Shown here: in pieces, positions 9,408 to 16,564 of the stretch
Layout of the letters: the number at the start of each line of letters is the position of its first letter
Position numbering within the stretch: the first letter of the stretch is position 1
DNA from: Acrocarpospora corrugata
GTDB taxonomy: Bacteria > Actinomycetota > Actinomycetes > Streptosporangiales > Streptosporangiaceae
Length of the DNA stretch: 64,000 nucleotides
Reading direction: 5' to 3'
NCBI RefSeq assembly: GCF_009687845.1
Contig: NZ_BLAD01000058.1
Location: forward strand, 1 to 64,000
Made by a program: the position numbers and the translations under genes
Notes under the pieces: model-generated
Databases searched by the model: none
What the model saw: the letters and a program-made list of their open reading frames with translations, nothing else
Told to the model about the DNA's origin: nothing

Positions 9408-10334
9408 TCATGGGCTGTGAAGGCCGCGCGCGAGCGCTGCCGCGTCGGTGACGCGGGTGTCGGCGAGGGTGATGACGCGGGCCCGGGGGTGGGCGGCCTG
9501 GGCGATCCGGGCCAGGACATGTCCCGGGGGAGTCTGGATGAACACGGCCGTGCCGAGTTCGCCGAGCAGGGCGATTCCGTCACGCCACCGGACGGTGGTG
9601 GCGACGCTCCGGGCGAGATCGTCCAGTACGGCGCCGGAGTCGTGCAGGAGCCGCCCGGTGGCGCCGCCGAGGTAGGGGACACGGAGACGGCGCCGGGGGA
9701 GCGCGGCGAGGTGGTCCGCCATCGCGTCGGCGACCCGGGCGAGCAACGGGCAGTGCGAGGGCACGCTGACGTCCAGGCGCTGAACGCGCCGCGCGCCCGC
9801 CTGGGCCGCCGCCGCGGCGAGGCGCTCCAGGGCGGCATCGCTGCCGGAGACCACGGCTTGGTGGTCGGTGTTGACGATGGCCAGATAGACGGGTTCACCC
9901 TCGGTGCCGGCCGACTCGACCAGCCGCCGGACCTGCGGAATGCTCAACCCCAGCACGGCCGCCATGCCGTAGCCGGAAGGGCAGGCGTCGCGCATAAGCT
10001 CGCCACGCCGGCGTACGGCCATGAGGGCTTCGGCGAACGTCAGCACCCCGGCGGCGACGGCGGCCGGAAATGCCCCCGAGGAGTGCCCCGCCACCGCGTC
10101 AGGGATGACGCCTTCGGCGAGCAGGGCACCAGCCGAAGCGACTCCGGCGACGCACAGGGCCACCTGCGCGGTGACGGTCGACGCCAACGCCTCCGCGCCG
10201 TCCTGCCGGGCCGACCCGGGCAGGACCCGCTCGGCCTCGGCGAGCGCCGCCGCGACGGCGGGGTGATCAGGCAGGTCGTGGAGCATCCCGGGCCGCTGTG
10301 TGCCCTGACCGGGGTACAGAAACGCGACCCTCAT
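9408..10334 (-). CDS. mdcH: Malonate decarboxylase epsilon subunit (malonyl transferase)
   Basis: A 308-residue acyltransferase of the FabD/MdcH type. It begins MRVAFLYPGQGTQRPGM and carries the nucleophile elbow GHSSG with catalytic Ser85; the second active-site His lies in VPSHCPLL. In biotin-independent malonate decarboxylase, MdcH loads malonate from malonyl-CoA onto the phosphoribosyl-dephospho-CoA arm of MdcC to start the cycle. It is the last gene of the mdc operon. Its ATG overlaps the stop of a 39-codon repeat-derived ORF (ATGA), not mdcG directly. The enzyme is cytoplasmic. Confidence 0.93.
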   Translation of the reverse strand: MRVAFLYPGQGTQRPGMLHDLPDHPAVAAALAEAERVLPGSARQDGAEALASTVTAQVALCVAGVASAGALLAEGVIPDAVAGHSSGAFPAAVAAGVLTFAEALMAVRRRGELMRDACPSGYGMAAVLGLSIPQVRRLVESAGTEGEPVYLAIVNTDHQAVVSGSDAALERLAAAAAQAGARRVQRLDVSVPSHCPLLARVADAMADHLAALPRRRLRVPYLGGATGRLLHDSGAVLDDLARSVATTVRWRDGIALLGELGTAVFIQTPPGHVLARIAQAAHPRARVITLADTRVTDAAALARGLHSP

Positions 10335-10450
10335 CCGAGGGTCCAGGGGTGGGTGAGCCCGGCCCGGCTGTCCGGGCAGGGCGCGATCCTCGTTCGGGAG
10401 CTCACGGGTGGGCGAGCGCCCCGGCTGTTCCGACAGAACGCGACCTTCAT
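10322..10450 (-). repeat. mdcG-mdcH junction repeat (about 58 bp, 2.2 copies)
   Basis: The sequence around the mdcH start (GCGACCCTCAT on the plus strand at 10324) recurs at 10383 and 10440, spaced 59 and 57 bases. Each copy carries the end-of-mdcG/start-of-mdcH context. A 39-residue ORF (10450 to 10331, beginning MKVAFCRN, compare mdcH MRVAFLYP) starts inside the mdcG stop and ends inside the mdcH start, so both junctions remain ATGA overlaps. The middle copy has ACG instead of ATG. Confidence 0.8.
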
Positions 10451-11055
10451 TCGGGAGCCCACGGATCGTCCACCAGTTGCGGGCCGTGCGCGGTGCGGAT
10501 CATGACGAGACCGTCGGCGTGGGCCCATTCGGTCAGGCTCAGTCCGCCTCGGGGGGTCTCCAGCTGGCAGTCGACCGTGACGGGGACCCCCGTCAGGGCA
10601 GTCACCAGCCGCGCAGCCTGAGCCCGGTCCAGTCTGCGTGGTGCCCGTATCAGCAGGTCCAGATCGCTTCCCGGGTGGGTGACTGGCCGCCCGGTGGCGA
10701 GTTCGAAGCCGAGGCTGCCGGTCGGCCCCCAGACGGCGTCGTCGCCGAGTTCGGCGGACAGTCGCAGGGTGACGGCGGAGAGGGCGGTGGCGAACTGGGG
10801 GAGTCTGGGCGGCCGTTTCCGCAAATCCTCGGGCGTTACGACGCGAACGACCGAGTCCGATGGAACGATGGCGGCGTGCCGCAGCCGCCGTTCGGTTCCG
10901 CGCACCCCGACGGGGATGAGACCGGGGGAGCATGGCGCCCGCCGGACGACCGCCCAAGGGCATGCGGCCAGCGACGCGCGGGCCCAATCGGGGAGGGCGG
11001 CGTCGGGTGCCGACCTCCCGCTGAGCAGAAGCAGGTCGTGCGGGCGCGCGATCAT
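10447..11055 (-). CDS. mdcG: Malonate decarboxylase holo-ACP synthase
   Basis: A 202-residue nucleotidyltransferase that attaches the phosphoribosyl-dephospho-CoA prosthetic group to a Ser of the MdcC acyl carrier protein. The signature GSDLDLLI (Gly129, Ser130, Asp131, Asp133) is the metal/nucleotide site of this family. The ending LTEWAHADGLVMIRTAHGP and LVDDPWAPE also fits MdcG. I chose ATG 11055 (MIARPHDLLLL, the usual MdcG beginning). The frame stays open further upstream only because it crosses a tandem repeat. The stop of the repeat-encoded ORF ahead of it overlaps this ATG. Confidence 0.92.
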   Translation of the reverse strand: MIARPHDLLLLSGRSAPDAALPDWARASLAACPWAVVRRAPCSPGLIPVGVRGTERRLRHAAIVPSDSVVRVVTPEDLRKRPPRLPQFATALSAVTLRLSAELGDDAVWGPTGSLGFELATGRPVTHPGSDLDLLIRAPRRLDRAQAARLVTALTGVPVTVDCQLETPRGGLSLTEWAHADGLVMIRTAHGPQLVDDPWAPE

Positions 11056-11236
11056 CCCCATTGGGCGCTGACCCGATTGGGCGCTGACCCGATTGGGCGC
11101 TGACCCGATTGGGCGCTGACTCCCATTGCGCAATCACCCCCATAGCGCGGCCACCCCATAGCGCGGCCACCCCATAGCGCGGCCACCGCTATTGCGCGGT
11201 CACGTGTCATTGCGTGGTCACCCCCACTGGGCGGTC
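11052..11236 (-). repeat. mdcE-mdcG junction array (about 16 bp, roughly 11 imperfect copies)
   Basis: A run of degenerate 16- to 18-bp units fills the space between mdcE and mdcG. On the plus strand, CGATTGGGCGCTGACC occurs three times in tandem (about 11062-11110) and CCCATAGCGCGGCCAC three times (about 11139-11187). Variants run into the mdcE stop. The unit matches the mdcE 3' end (coding TAQWG then stop). A 52-residue ORF (11210 to 11052) spans the array, ends SAQWG like MdcE, and its stop overlaps the mdcG ATG. A 4-codon ORF links mdcE to it. Confidence 0.85.
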
Positions 11237-12024
11237 ATCGCCTCGCGGACGCGGATGGACGCGGCCCGGGTCTGGTGCGCGCCGGGGGAGGTCAGCCGGT
11301 TGCTCAGGTCACGGGGACCGCGGCGGGCCCGCGCCACGGCGGCCACCAGTGCATCCTTCACCTTCCGGACATCCGTGCCAGCCGGGTCGGCCGCGTTCTC
11401 AACCTCCAGCAGGTCGTCACACAGCCCGAGCTTCGCCCACTCGGCGACGTCGTAGGAGAGCGGAGGCACCCGCCGCGCCAACTCGTCAAGCTCCGCCACA
11501 CTCCGCAGGGTCACCCTCGCCGCGGCCTCCTTGTGCATGGCGTGAATCACCACACCCGGATCGTTGAGCGCCAGGATCTGATTCGCCTGGAATCCGTGCG
11601 CCAGGAACCCACCCGACAGCGCCGCCCCGACGATGAGCGCGATCACCGGATGCCCCGCGATACGAGCGCGCACATAGGCGTCCACTGTGACAGCCAGCGC
11701 GTGATGCAGCCCAACCAACTCCTCGACCCGCCCATACGCCTGACTCGGCAAATCGACGACGGCGACGATCGGACGCCGCCGATCCTCGGGCAGTCCCGCG
11801 TCCGCCCCGACGACGCCGCCCACCGCCCCGGCAAGGGCGAACGCCTCACGGAGACCAACCTCGCCCTTCCGCGCCCGATGGTACGGACTCCCCGGATCCG
11901 GAACGACGGCGATCAGCCGGGCGGTGTCGTCCCCCAGCACGGCATCAGCGGTGATCACCGACGGAACCCCCTGGCCGACCTCACCTTCGGCCAGCGCCCG
12001 CGTCCAGCTCCAGCCGCGGCTCAT
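11218..12024 (-). CDS. mdcE: Malonate decarboxylase gamma subunit
   Basis: A 268-residue crotonase-fold carboxyltransferase-like subunit that, with MdcD, decarboxylates malonyl-S-MdcC to acetyl-S-MdcC without biotin. Recognisable MdcE features: AVVDLPSQAYGRVEE, then HPVIALIVGAALSGGFLAHG forming the oxyanion-hole region, and a typical C-terminal LGLCDDLLEV. Start ATG 12024 has GGAGGA upstream and overlaps the stop of a repeat-encoded 63-residue ORF. The last codons (MTAQWG) already belong to the 16-bp repeat family of the next junction. Confidence 0.93.
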   Translation of the reverse strand: MSRGWSWTRALAEGEVGQGVPSVITADAVLGDDTARLIAVVPDPGSPYHRARKGEVGLREAFALAGAVGGVVGADAGLPEDRRRPIVAVVDLPSQAYGRVEELVGLHHALAVTVDAYVRARIAGHPVIALIVGAALSGGFLAHGFQANQILALNDPGVVIHAMHKEAAARVTLRSVAELDELARRVPPLSYDVAEWAKLGLCDDLLEVENAADPAGTDVRKVKDALVAAVARARRGPRDLSNRLTSPGAHQTRAASIRVREAMTAQWG

Positions 12025-12400
12025 GACCGATCCTCCTTCGACGGTACGGTTCGCGCCCCCACCCAGATCACGAGCGATCCATCCTCGACGGCGCGGCCAG
12101 CGCCCTCAATTCGGCTCATGGCCGATCTCGCTTCGCTGGCACAGCCAGCGCCCGACTCATGACCGATCCTTCGCCGGACGAAGGTACGACTCGCGCCCTC
12201 ACCCCGGTACATAGCCGTTCCCCTTCAACGGCACGGCCAGCGCCCCTGCCCGGATCGCGGCCGATCCTTCGACAGGACGGCCAGCACCCCCGCCTGGCTT
12301 ACGACCGATCCTCCTTCGACAAGACAGCCAGCGCCCTCGTCCTGGCTTATGGCCGTTCCCCTTCGATGGCACGGCCAGCGCCCGGCTCATCGTTCATCCC
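12021..12400 (-). repeat. mdcD-mdcE junction array (about 40-50 bp, 8-9 imperfect copies)
   Basis: Each unit contains a copy of the mdcD tail plus the mdcE ribosome site and start: on the minus strand roughly GCGCTGGCCGTGCC, then TCGAAGG, then a variant of ATCGGTCATGAGCC. Copies begin near 12021, 12070, 12116, 12157, 12209, 12256, 12299, 12347 and 12387. Two 63-residue ORFs (12390 to 12199 and 12212 to 12021) run through them. The first starts in the mdcD stop (ATGA), the two overlap by 14 bases, and the second ends in the mdcE start, so translation could pass along the whole array. Confidence 0.85.
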
Positions 12401-13232
12401 CCTTCGACGGTATGGCCGGTAGGTCGGCCGGTTCCGGCGGGTCGGTCGGGTCGACGGCTGCGAGTAGCGCCCCCAGCGAGTCGATCCACCCGGAGCGATG
12501 ATCGGCGGGCACGCCACGGCCAAGGCCCTCGATAACGGCTGCGCGGATGGCCGCGACGTCGTCGGGAACCAGCGTGTCCGCCAGGCCGGTCCGAATACGT
12601 TGGGCGCCGCCGTCGATCGACCAGATCAACGGGTGGTCGGAGGCGTCGAACTCGGCGACACCGGCCTCGGACTCGATCACCTGGGGGCCGTCCAGTCCGA
12701 GCCGCCCCTCACTGGTGATGATCAACTCGGTGCACAGCCCGGCCGCGATGCTCATTCCGCCGAAACAGCCCAGCATTCCGGCGATGACGCCGATGACCGG
12801 CTGCAGCGGCCGTAACTCCAGCAGCGCCGCACAGACCTCCGCGACCGTGGCCAGGCCCAGGTTGGCCTCCTGGAGCCGTACCCCGCCCGTCTCCAGCAGC
12901 AGAACCGCCGCGGTGGGGACGCCCGCGCGGCTGTCGCGGGCGGCCAGCGACAGGGCGGTGGCGATCTTCACGCCGGAGACCTCGCCGATGCCGCCGCCCT
13001 GGAAGGCCTGCTCGATGCCGATCACGACGACGGCTCGCCCGGCGAGCTTTCCCCGTACCACGACCACCCCGTCGTCGGACTGCGGGACGACACCCTGGGG
13101 TTCCAGCCACGGTGACTCGATCCGGTCGAAAGGGCCGCAAAGTTCGCGGGCGGTGCCGCCGTCGAGCAGGGCGAAGGCGCGCGCCCGTGCGTCCAGTTCG
13201 ATGAAGCTGGCCCGAGCCGTCATCGATGTCAT
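12387..13232 (-). CDS. mdcD: Malonate decarboxylase beta subunit
   Basis: A 281-residue carboxyltransferase-like subunit, partner of MdcE in the decarboxylation step. The family signature is clear: AGRAVVVIGIEQAFQGGGIGEVSG is broken across AGRAVVVIGI and QGGGIGEVSG, followed by LLLETGGVRLQEAN and GMLGCFGGMSIAAG. I start it at ATG 13232, which overlaps the mdcC stop (ATGA), rather than the longer open frame from 13373. This C/D junction is the only one in the operon without a tandem duplication. The C-terminal AIPSKGDER is the sequence amplified in the following array. Confidence 0.93.
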   Translation of the reverse strand: MTSMTARASFIELDARARAFALLDGGTARELCGPFDRIESPWLEPQGVVPQSDDGVVVVRGKLAGRAVVVIGIEQAFQGGGIGEVSGVKIATALSLAARDSRAGVPTAAVLLLETGGVRLQEANLGLATVAEVCAALLELRPLQPVIGVIAGMLGCFGGMSIAAGLCTELIITSEGRLGLDGPQVIESEAGVAEFDASDHPLIWSIDGGAQRIRTGLADTLVPDDVAAIRAAVIEGLGRGVPADHRSGWIDSLGALLAAVDPTDPPEPADLPAIPSKGDER

Positions 13233-13534
13233 TTCCCGTCCTCCTCCATGCTCTCCTCGACGGCTTGCCGCAGCCGCAGCGCGACCACACCGGGGGTCGC
13301 CCCGGCGTCGTTGAGCTCGAAACCGGCGGACACCGGGTGGCGGGCGAAGAAACGCTCCAGCACGACCCGCCACACGGTGTCGAACCCATCGACGCTGGTG
13401 CGGACACGCACCCGGGCGACACCTACCGGCCCCGGCGTCATCAGCACCTCCAGATCCCCCGAACCGGCCACCCCGACGTGAGCCCGCCGCGCTGGCGGCC
13501 GATCGGCTGGGAACTCGAAGTTCAGCGTTTGCAC
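13229..13534 (-). CDS. mdcC: Malonate decarboxylase acyl carrier protein (delta subunit)
   Basis: A 101-residue acyl carrier subunit. The conserved GVAGSGDLEVL places Ser25, the known attachment site of the 2'-(5''-phosphoribosyl)-3'-dephospho-CoA arm, exactly where the Klebsiella protein has it. Its GTG start (13534) overlaps the stop of a preceding 35-residue truncated copy of its own N-terminus. A second truncated copy lies before that. The ribosome site GGAGGTG lies 5 bases upstream. Acetyl and malonyl groups are carried on this protein during turnover. Confidence 0.93.
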   Translation of the reverse strand: MQTLNFEFPADRPPARRAHVGVAGSGDLEVLMTPGPVGVARVRVRTSVDGFDTVWRVVLERFFARHPVSAGFELNDAGATPGVVALRLRQAVEESMEEDGK

Positions 13535-13629
13535 GAGGCCACCTCCAGATCGCTCGGACCGGGGACCTCGACGTGTGCCCGCCGCGCTGGCGGCCGGTTG
13601 GCCGGGAAGTCGAAGTTCAGCGTTTGCAC
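13522..13629 (-). pseudogene. Truncated tandem copy 2 of mdcC (35 aa)
   Basis: A GTG-started ORF beginning MQTLNFDFPAN that repeats the first 31 codons of mdcC. It ends SCKR at a TGA that overlaps the true mdcC start by 13 bases. The prosthetic-group region reads PGPSDLEV, so the Ser is one place off from position 25. It has the same GGAGGTG-type ribosome site as mdcC. It could be translated by coupling, but makes no complete carrier domain. Confidence 0.75.
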
Positions 13630-13724
13630 GAGAGCACCCCCAGATCCCCCGAATCGGCGACCTCGACGTGTGCCCGGCGGGCCGGTGATCGGTCGGCCGG
13701 GAACTCCATGTTCAGCGTCTGCAC
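13617..13724 (-). pseudogene. Truncated tandem copy 1 of mdcC (35 aa)
   Basis: Beginning MQTLNMEFPADRS, this copy starts inside the mdcB stop region (13-base overlap) and ends SCKR inside copy 2. It keeps Ser25 in ADSGDLGVL, the motif recognised for prosthetic-group attachment. Whether such a short peptide can be modified is unknown. Copies are exactly 95 bp apart (starts 13724, 13629, 13534). Because 95 is not a multiple of three, each copy terminates early instead of extending the protein. Confidence 0.75.
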
Positions 13725-14701
13725 GAGACGGCCTCTCGGTCGGTTTCGGCGCCGGACCCATGCCGCGGCACCATGTCAAGGAAGAGCGCGGCGGCCAGGA
13801 GATCGCCGCTGCCACCCGGTGACAGCCCGTACGCGCGCAGCCGTTCGTCTAGCTCGGCGAGGGCCGTTCGGCCCGGGACCGTCCCCGTACCGCCCTCGGC
13901 CAGGACGCGGGCCGCGCCGGTGCGCACTACCCGCAGTCCCGCGAGGCCGCCGCGATGCAGCACGCAGGTGTCGTTCAGGTGGCTCATCACCGCCAGCAGC
14001 GCGTCCAGCCGGGCGACGTCCTCGGCGTGTCCGGCCGCCCGGCCCTGGCGTAGCCGCGGTAGCGCGACCTCCACTACATGCGGGAAACCGGCCGCCGCTT
14101 CGCCGCGGGCACCGGGCACTCCGAACCGCCGCCGTACCCGTTCGCCGTGGGAGAGCACACTCGCAGGGACGTCCGCGTCCGGGCTGGCCGCGCTCCCGGA
14201 CGCGCCCTCCGCGTCGGCCGCGTCGGGGAGCGCGGCCAGCCGGGCCGCCCGGCCGACGGCTGACGGCTCGTCGGCGGCGGTGGCGGCGCCCGCGACCAGC
14301 AGCCCGAGCGCCCACAGCGCACCACGGTGCGTGTTCACCCCACGGGTGGCCCCGAGCATGACCCGCTCGCCCGCACGCCCGATCCGCCCCAGTTCGGTAC
14401 GGAGCCCGCTCCCCACGGCCATCCGCTGCGCCGCCACTGCGAGCGACCGGAAGACGGGCCGCAGCGCCTCGGCGGAAGCCAGCATGAGCGGCAGATCCAT
14501 GTCGCCGTGCGCGCCGCCGCCACGATGGTCGACCAGGCCTGGCTTGGGCCCCAGCCGCGCCTCCGCGCCCAGGGCCCGGACCGCGAGATCGGCCAGCATC
14601 GCCGCACGCCCACCGGTCATCACCGGATCACCAGGTCCGGGTCCGGGCTGGTGGGTGGTCATTGCCGGATCACCAGGTCCGGAACTGGGCCGGCGGATCA
14701 T
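13712..14701 (-). CDS. mdcB: Triphosphoribosyl-dephospho-CoA synthase
   Basis: A CitG/MdcB-type enzyme that makes the triphosphoribosyl-dephospho-CoA precursor of the MdcC prosthetic group from ATP and dephospho-CoA. The family start (LADLAVRALGAEARLGPKPG, then LVDHRGGGAHGDMDLPLML) and GVNTHRGALWALGLL are clear. ATG 14701 has GGGAGG at ideal distance and gives 329 residues. Family homology starts near the third Met at 14620, and the 27 residues before it come from a 42-bp tandem repeat rich in Pro/Gly. It overlaps the mdcA 3' end by 32 bases. The true start could be 14701, 14662 or 14620. Confidence 0.88.
   Translation of the reverse strand: MIRRPSSGPGDPAMTTHQPGPGPGDPVMTGGRAAMLADLAVRALGAEARLGPKPGLVDHRGGGAHGDMDLPLMLASAEALRPVFRSLAVAAQRMAVGSGLRTELGRIGRAGERVMLGATRGVNTHRGALWALGLLVAGAATAADEPSAVGRAARLAALPDAADAEGASGSAASPDADVPASVLSHGERVRRRFGVPGARGEAAAGFPHVVEVALPRLRQGRAAGHAEDVARLDALLAVMSHLNDTCVLHRGGLAGLRVVRTGAARVLAEGGTGTVPGRTALAELDERLRAYGLSPGGSGDLLAAALFLDMVPRHGSGAETDREAVSCRR
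14618..14699 (-). repeat. mdcA-mdcB junction repeat (about 42 bp, 2 copies)
   Basis: GGACCTGGTGATCCGG followed by an ATG occurs twice, 42 bases apart (ATG 14662 and ATG 14620). The first copy contains the mdcA stop codon. Because 42 is a multiple of three, the duplication here is translated as an N-terminal extension of MdcB (GPGDPAM, GPGDPVM) rather than creating a new ORF. Confidence 0.7.
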
Positions 14702-16331
14702 AGAGACCTCCCGACCAGGTGACCAGATCCTCGATGCTGCGGGCCGCCAGTAGGGAGCGCTTGGCTTTGCGGACGTCCACTCTCAGGTCCTCGGGTAGTG
14801 CCACCAGGCCGTCGCGGCGTAGTGCTTCGACGCGCCGCTCATTCAGGTTTCGGCCGACCGGGGTGGCGCCCGCGATGGCGGCCAGGGCTTCACGCCGTTC
14901 GGCCAGGCTGGAGGCCTTGTAGAGGTAGGCCACTCCCTCTTCGGTGACGACGTGGCTGACGTCCGCGCCGTAGATCATGACTGGGGGGATGGGCATGCCG
15001 GTGTCCGCGCCCACCTGGATCGCGTCCAGGGACTCCACGAAAGCGGGCGTGCCGCCGGCCCGGAAGGTCTGGGTGATCTGCACGACGAGCTTGCGTCCCC
15101 GTAGCGCGGGTGGTTCACCGGCGGGCAGGCTCAGCCACGCGGGGGAGGAGTGGCGGCGGCCGTGCGGGTCGTGCCCCATGTTGGGAGCGCCGCCGAAACC
15201 GGTCAGCCGACCCTCGGTTACCGTCGAGGAGTTCGCGGAGGCGTCGATCTGTAGTGAAGAGCCGATGAACATGTCCACCGCGTACTGACCGGCGAGCTGG
15301 CACAGCACCCGGTTGGAGCGGAGCGAGCCGTCGCGGCCGGTGAAGAACACGTCGGGGCGGGCGGCGACGTAACGCTCGGTGCCCGGTTCGCCGCCGAAGC
15401 AGTGCACCGACTCCACCCAGCCGCTCTCGATCGCCGGGATGAGCGTCGGGTGCGGGTTGAGCGTCCAGTGCTTGCAGATTTTCCCGCGCAGGCCCAGTTC
15501 CTCGCCGTAGGTGGGCAGGATGAGTTCGATCGCCGCGGTGTCGTAGCCGATCCCGTGGTTCAGCGCCGTCACCCCGTGCCGCTCGTAGACGCCGCGCAGC
15601 GCCAGCATGGCCATCAGGATGTCCACCTGGCCGATCTGGCGCGGGTCCCGGGTGAAGAGCGGCTCCAGCGCGTACGGCCGGGGGCTGGCCACGACCAGGT
15701 CCACCCAGTCGCCGGGGATGTCCACCCGGCGCACCTTGTCCACCAGCTCGTTGACCTGGACCAGCACGACGCCGTCGCGGAACGCCGCCGCCTCGGCGAT
15801 GGTCGGGGTGTCCTCGGTGCCGGGCCCGGTGTACAGGTTGCCGTCCCGGTCGGCCTGCTCGGCGCAGAGCAGGACCACGTCGGGGGCGAGGTCGACGAAC
15901 ATCCGCGCGTACAGCTCGACGTAGGTGTGGATCGCCCCGACCTCGACCTTGCCGTCGGCCAGCAGTTGCGCCATCCGGACGCTCTGCGGCCCGGCGTAGG
16001 CGAAGTCGAGGCGGCGGGCCACGCCGCGCTCGAAGACGTCCAGGTGCTCGGGCAGGCTGATCGAGGAGATCAGCAGATGCAGGTCATGCACCACCTTCGG
16101 GTCGCAGCCTGCCAGCGCCTCGGCCAGGAAGTCGGCCTGCTTCTGGTTGTCGCCCTCCAGCGCGACCCGGTCGCCGGGACGCAACAGCGCCTGCAGGGCG
16201 TCCAGGATCCGCCCGGCGTCCAGCACCCGGCCCGAGGCGAACGGCTCGACGGCTTCCAGCCGTTCCCGCTTCGCGGCCCGCCGCCGGGTCCAGCTCCGCG
16301 CGGACGCCGCGGCCTGCCTCGATGCCGACAT
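14670..16331 (-). CDS. mdcA: Malonate decarboxylase alpha subunit (acetyl-S-ACP:malonate transferase)
   Basis: A 553-residue CoA-transferase-fold subunit that swaps acetate for malonate on the MdcC arm and so drives turnover. Diagnostic MdcA segments: VALEGDNQKQADFLAEAL near the start, KVVHDLHLLISSISLPEHL, SSLQIDASANSSTVTEGRL, FGGAPNMGHDPHGRRHSS and the tail ARSIEDLVTWSGGLYDPP. Length is normal for the family. It is the first gene of mdcABCDEGH. A GGAGG lies 13 bases before ATG 16331, somewhat far. No malonate transporter or MdcR regulator gene is seen alongside. Confidence 0.95.
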   Translation of the reverse strand: MSASRQAAASARSWTRRRAAKRERLEAVEPFASGRVLDAGRILDALQALLRPGDRVALEGDNQKQADFLAEALAGCDPKVVHDLHLLISSISLPEHLDVFERGVARRLDFAYAGPQSVRMAQLLADGKVEVGAIHTYVELYARMFVDLAPDVVLLCAEQADRDGNLYTGPGTEDTPTIAEAAAFRDGVVLVQVNELVDKVRRVDIPGDWVDLVVASPRPYALEPLFTRDPRQIGQVDILMAMLALRGVYERHGVTALNHGIGYDTAAIELILPTYGEELGLRGKICKHWTLNPHPTLIPAIESGWVESVHCFGGEPGTERYVAARPDVFFTGRDGSLRSNRVLCQLAGQYAVDMFIGSSLQIDASANSSTVTEGRLTGFGGAPNMGHDPHGRRHSSPAWLSLPAGEPPALRGRKLVVQITQTFRAGGTPAFVESLDAIQVGADTGMPIPPVMIYGADVSHVVTEEGVAYLYKASSLAERREALAAIAGATPVGRNLNERRVEALRRDGLVALPEDLRVDVRKAKRSLLAARSIEDLVTWSGGLYDPPAQFRTW

Positions 16332-16340
16332 GGGCTTGTG

Positions 16341-16560
16341 ATGCCTCCGACGGCGGCGCGGCTAACCCAACGGGAGTTAAAGGTGGCCCTTGACCGGCTG
16401 CGCGCCGAGGGCGTGATCGAGTTCGAGCGCGAGGAGAGCGTCGAAGACTGGGCGCGCCGCCACCGCCACCCGCCGCCTGCGCCACGCTTCGGCCCCTCCA
16501 GGCAGCGCACGTTCGCGCTGGCTGGGCTGGTCGCCGAACCCCTGGGTGACCGTTCGGGAT
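16341..16560 (+). other. Possible winged-helix gene fragment upstream of mdcA
   Basis: The 230-base gap between mdcA and the sigma gene must hold the mdc promoter. On the plus strand from ATG 16341 a frame reads LTQRELKVALDRLRAEGVIE, which resembles the helix-turn-helix/wing entry of GntR-like regulators. It then loses any family character. I regard it as a possible decayed regulator fragment. No operator is obvious. Confidence 0.2.
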
Positions 16561-16564
16561 GGCG

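Noticed and set aside
9374-9898. 174-codon minus-strand frame overlapping mdcH
   Set aside because: It shadows mdcH in another frame and runs into the CGATAA operator.
11052-11236. Repeat array considered as CRISPR
   Set aside because: Units of 16 bp are contiguous, without unique spacers or cas genes. The same applies to the other mdc arrays.
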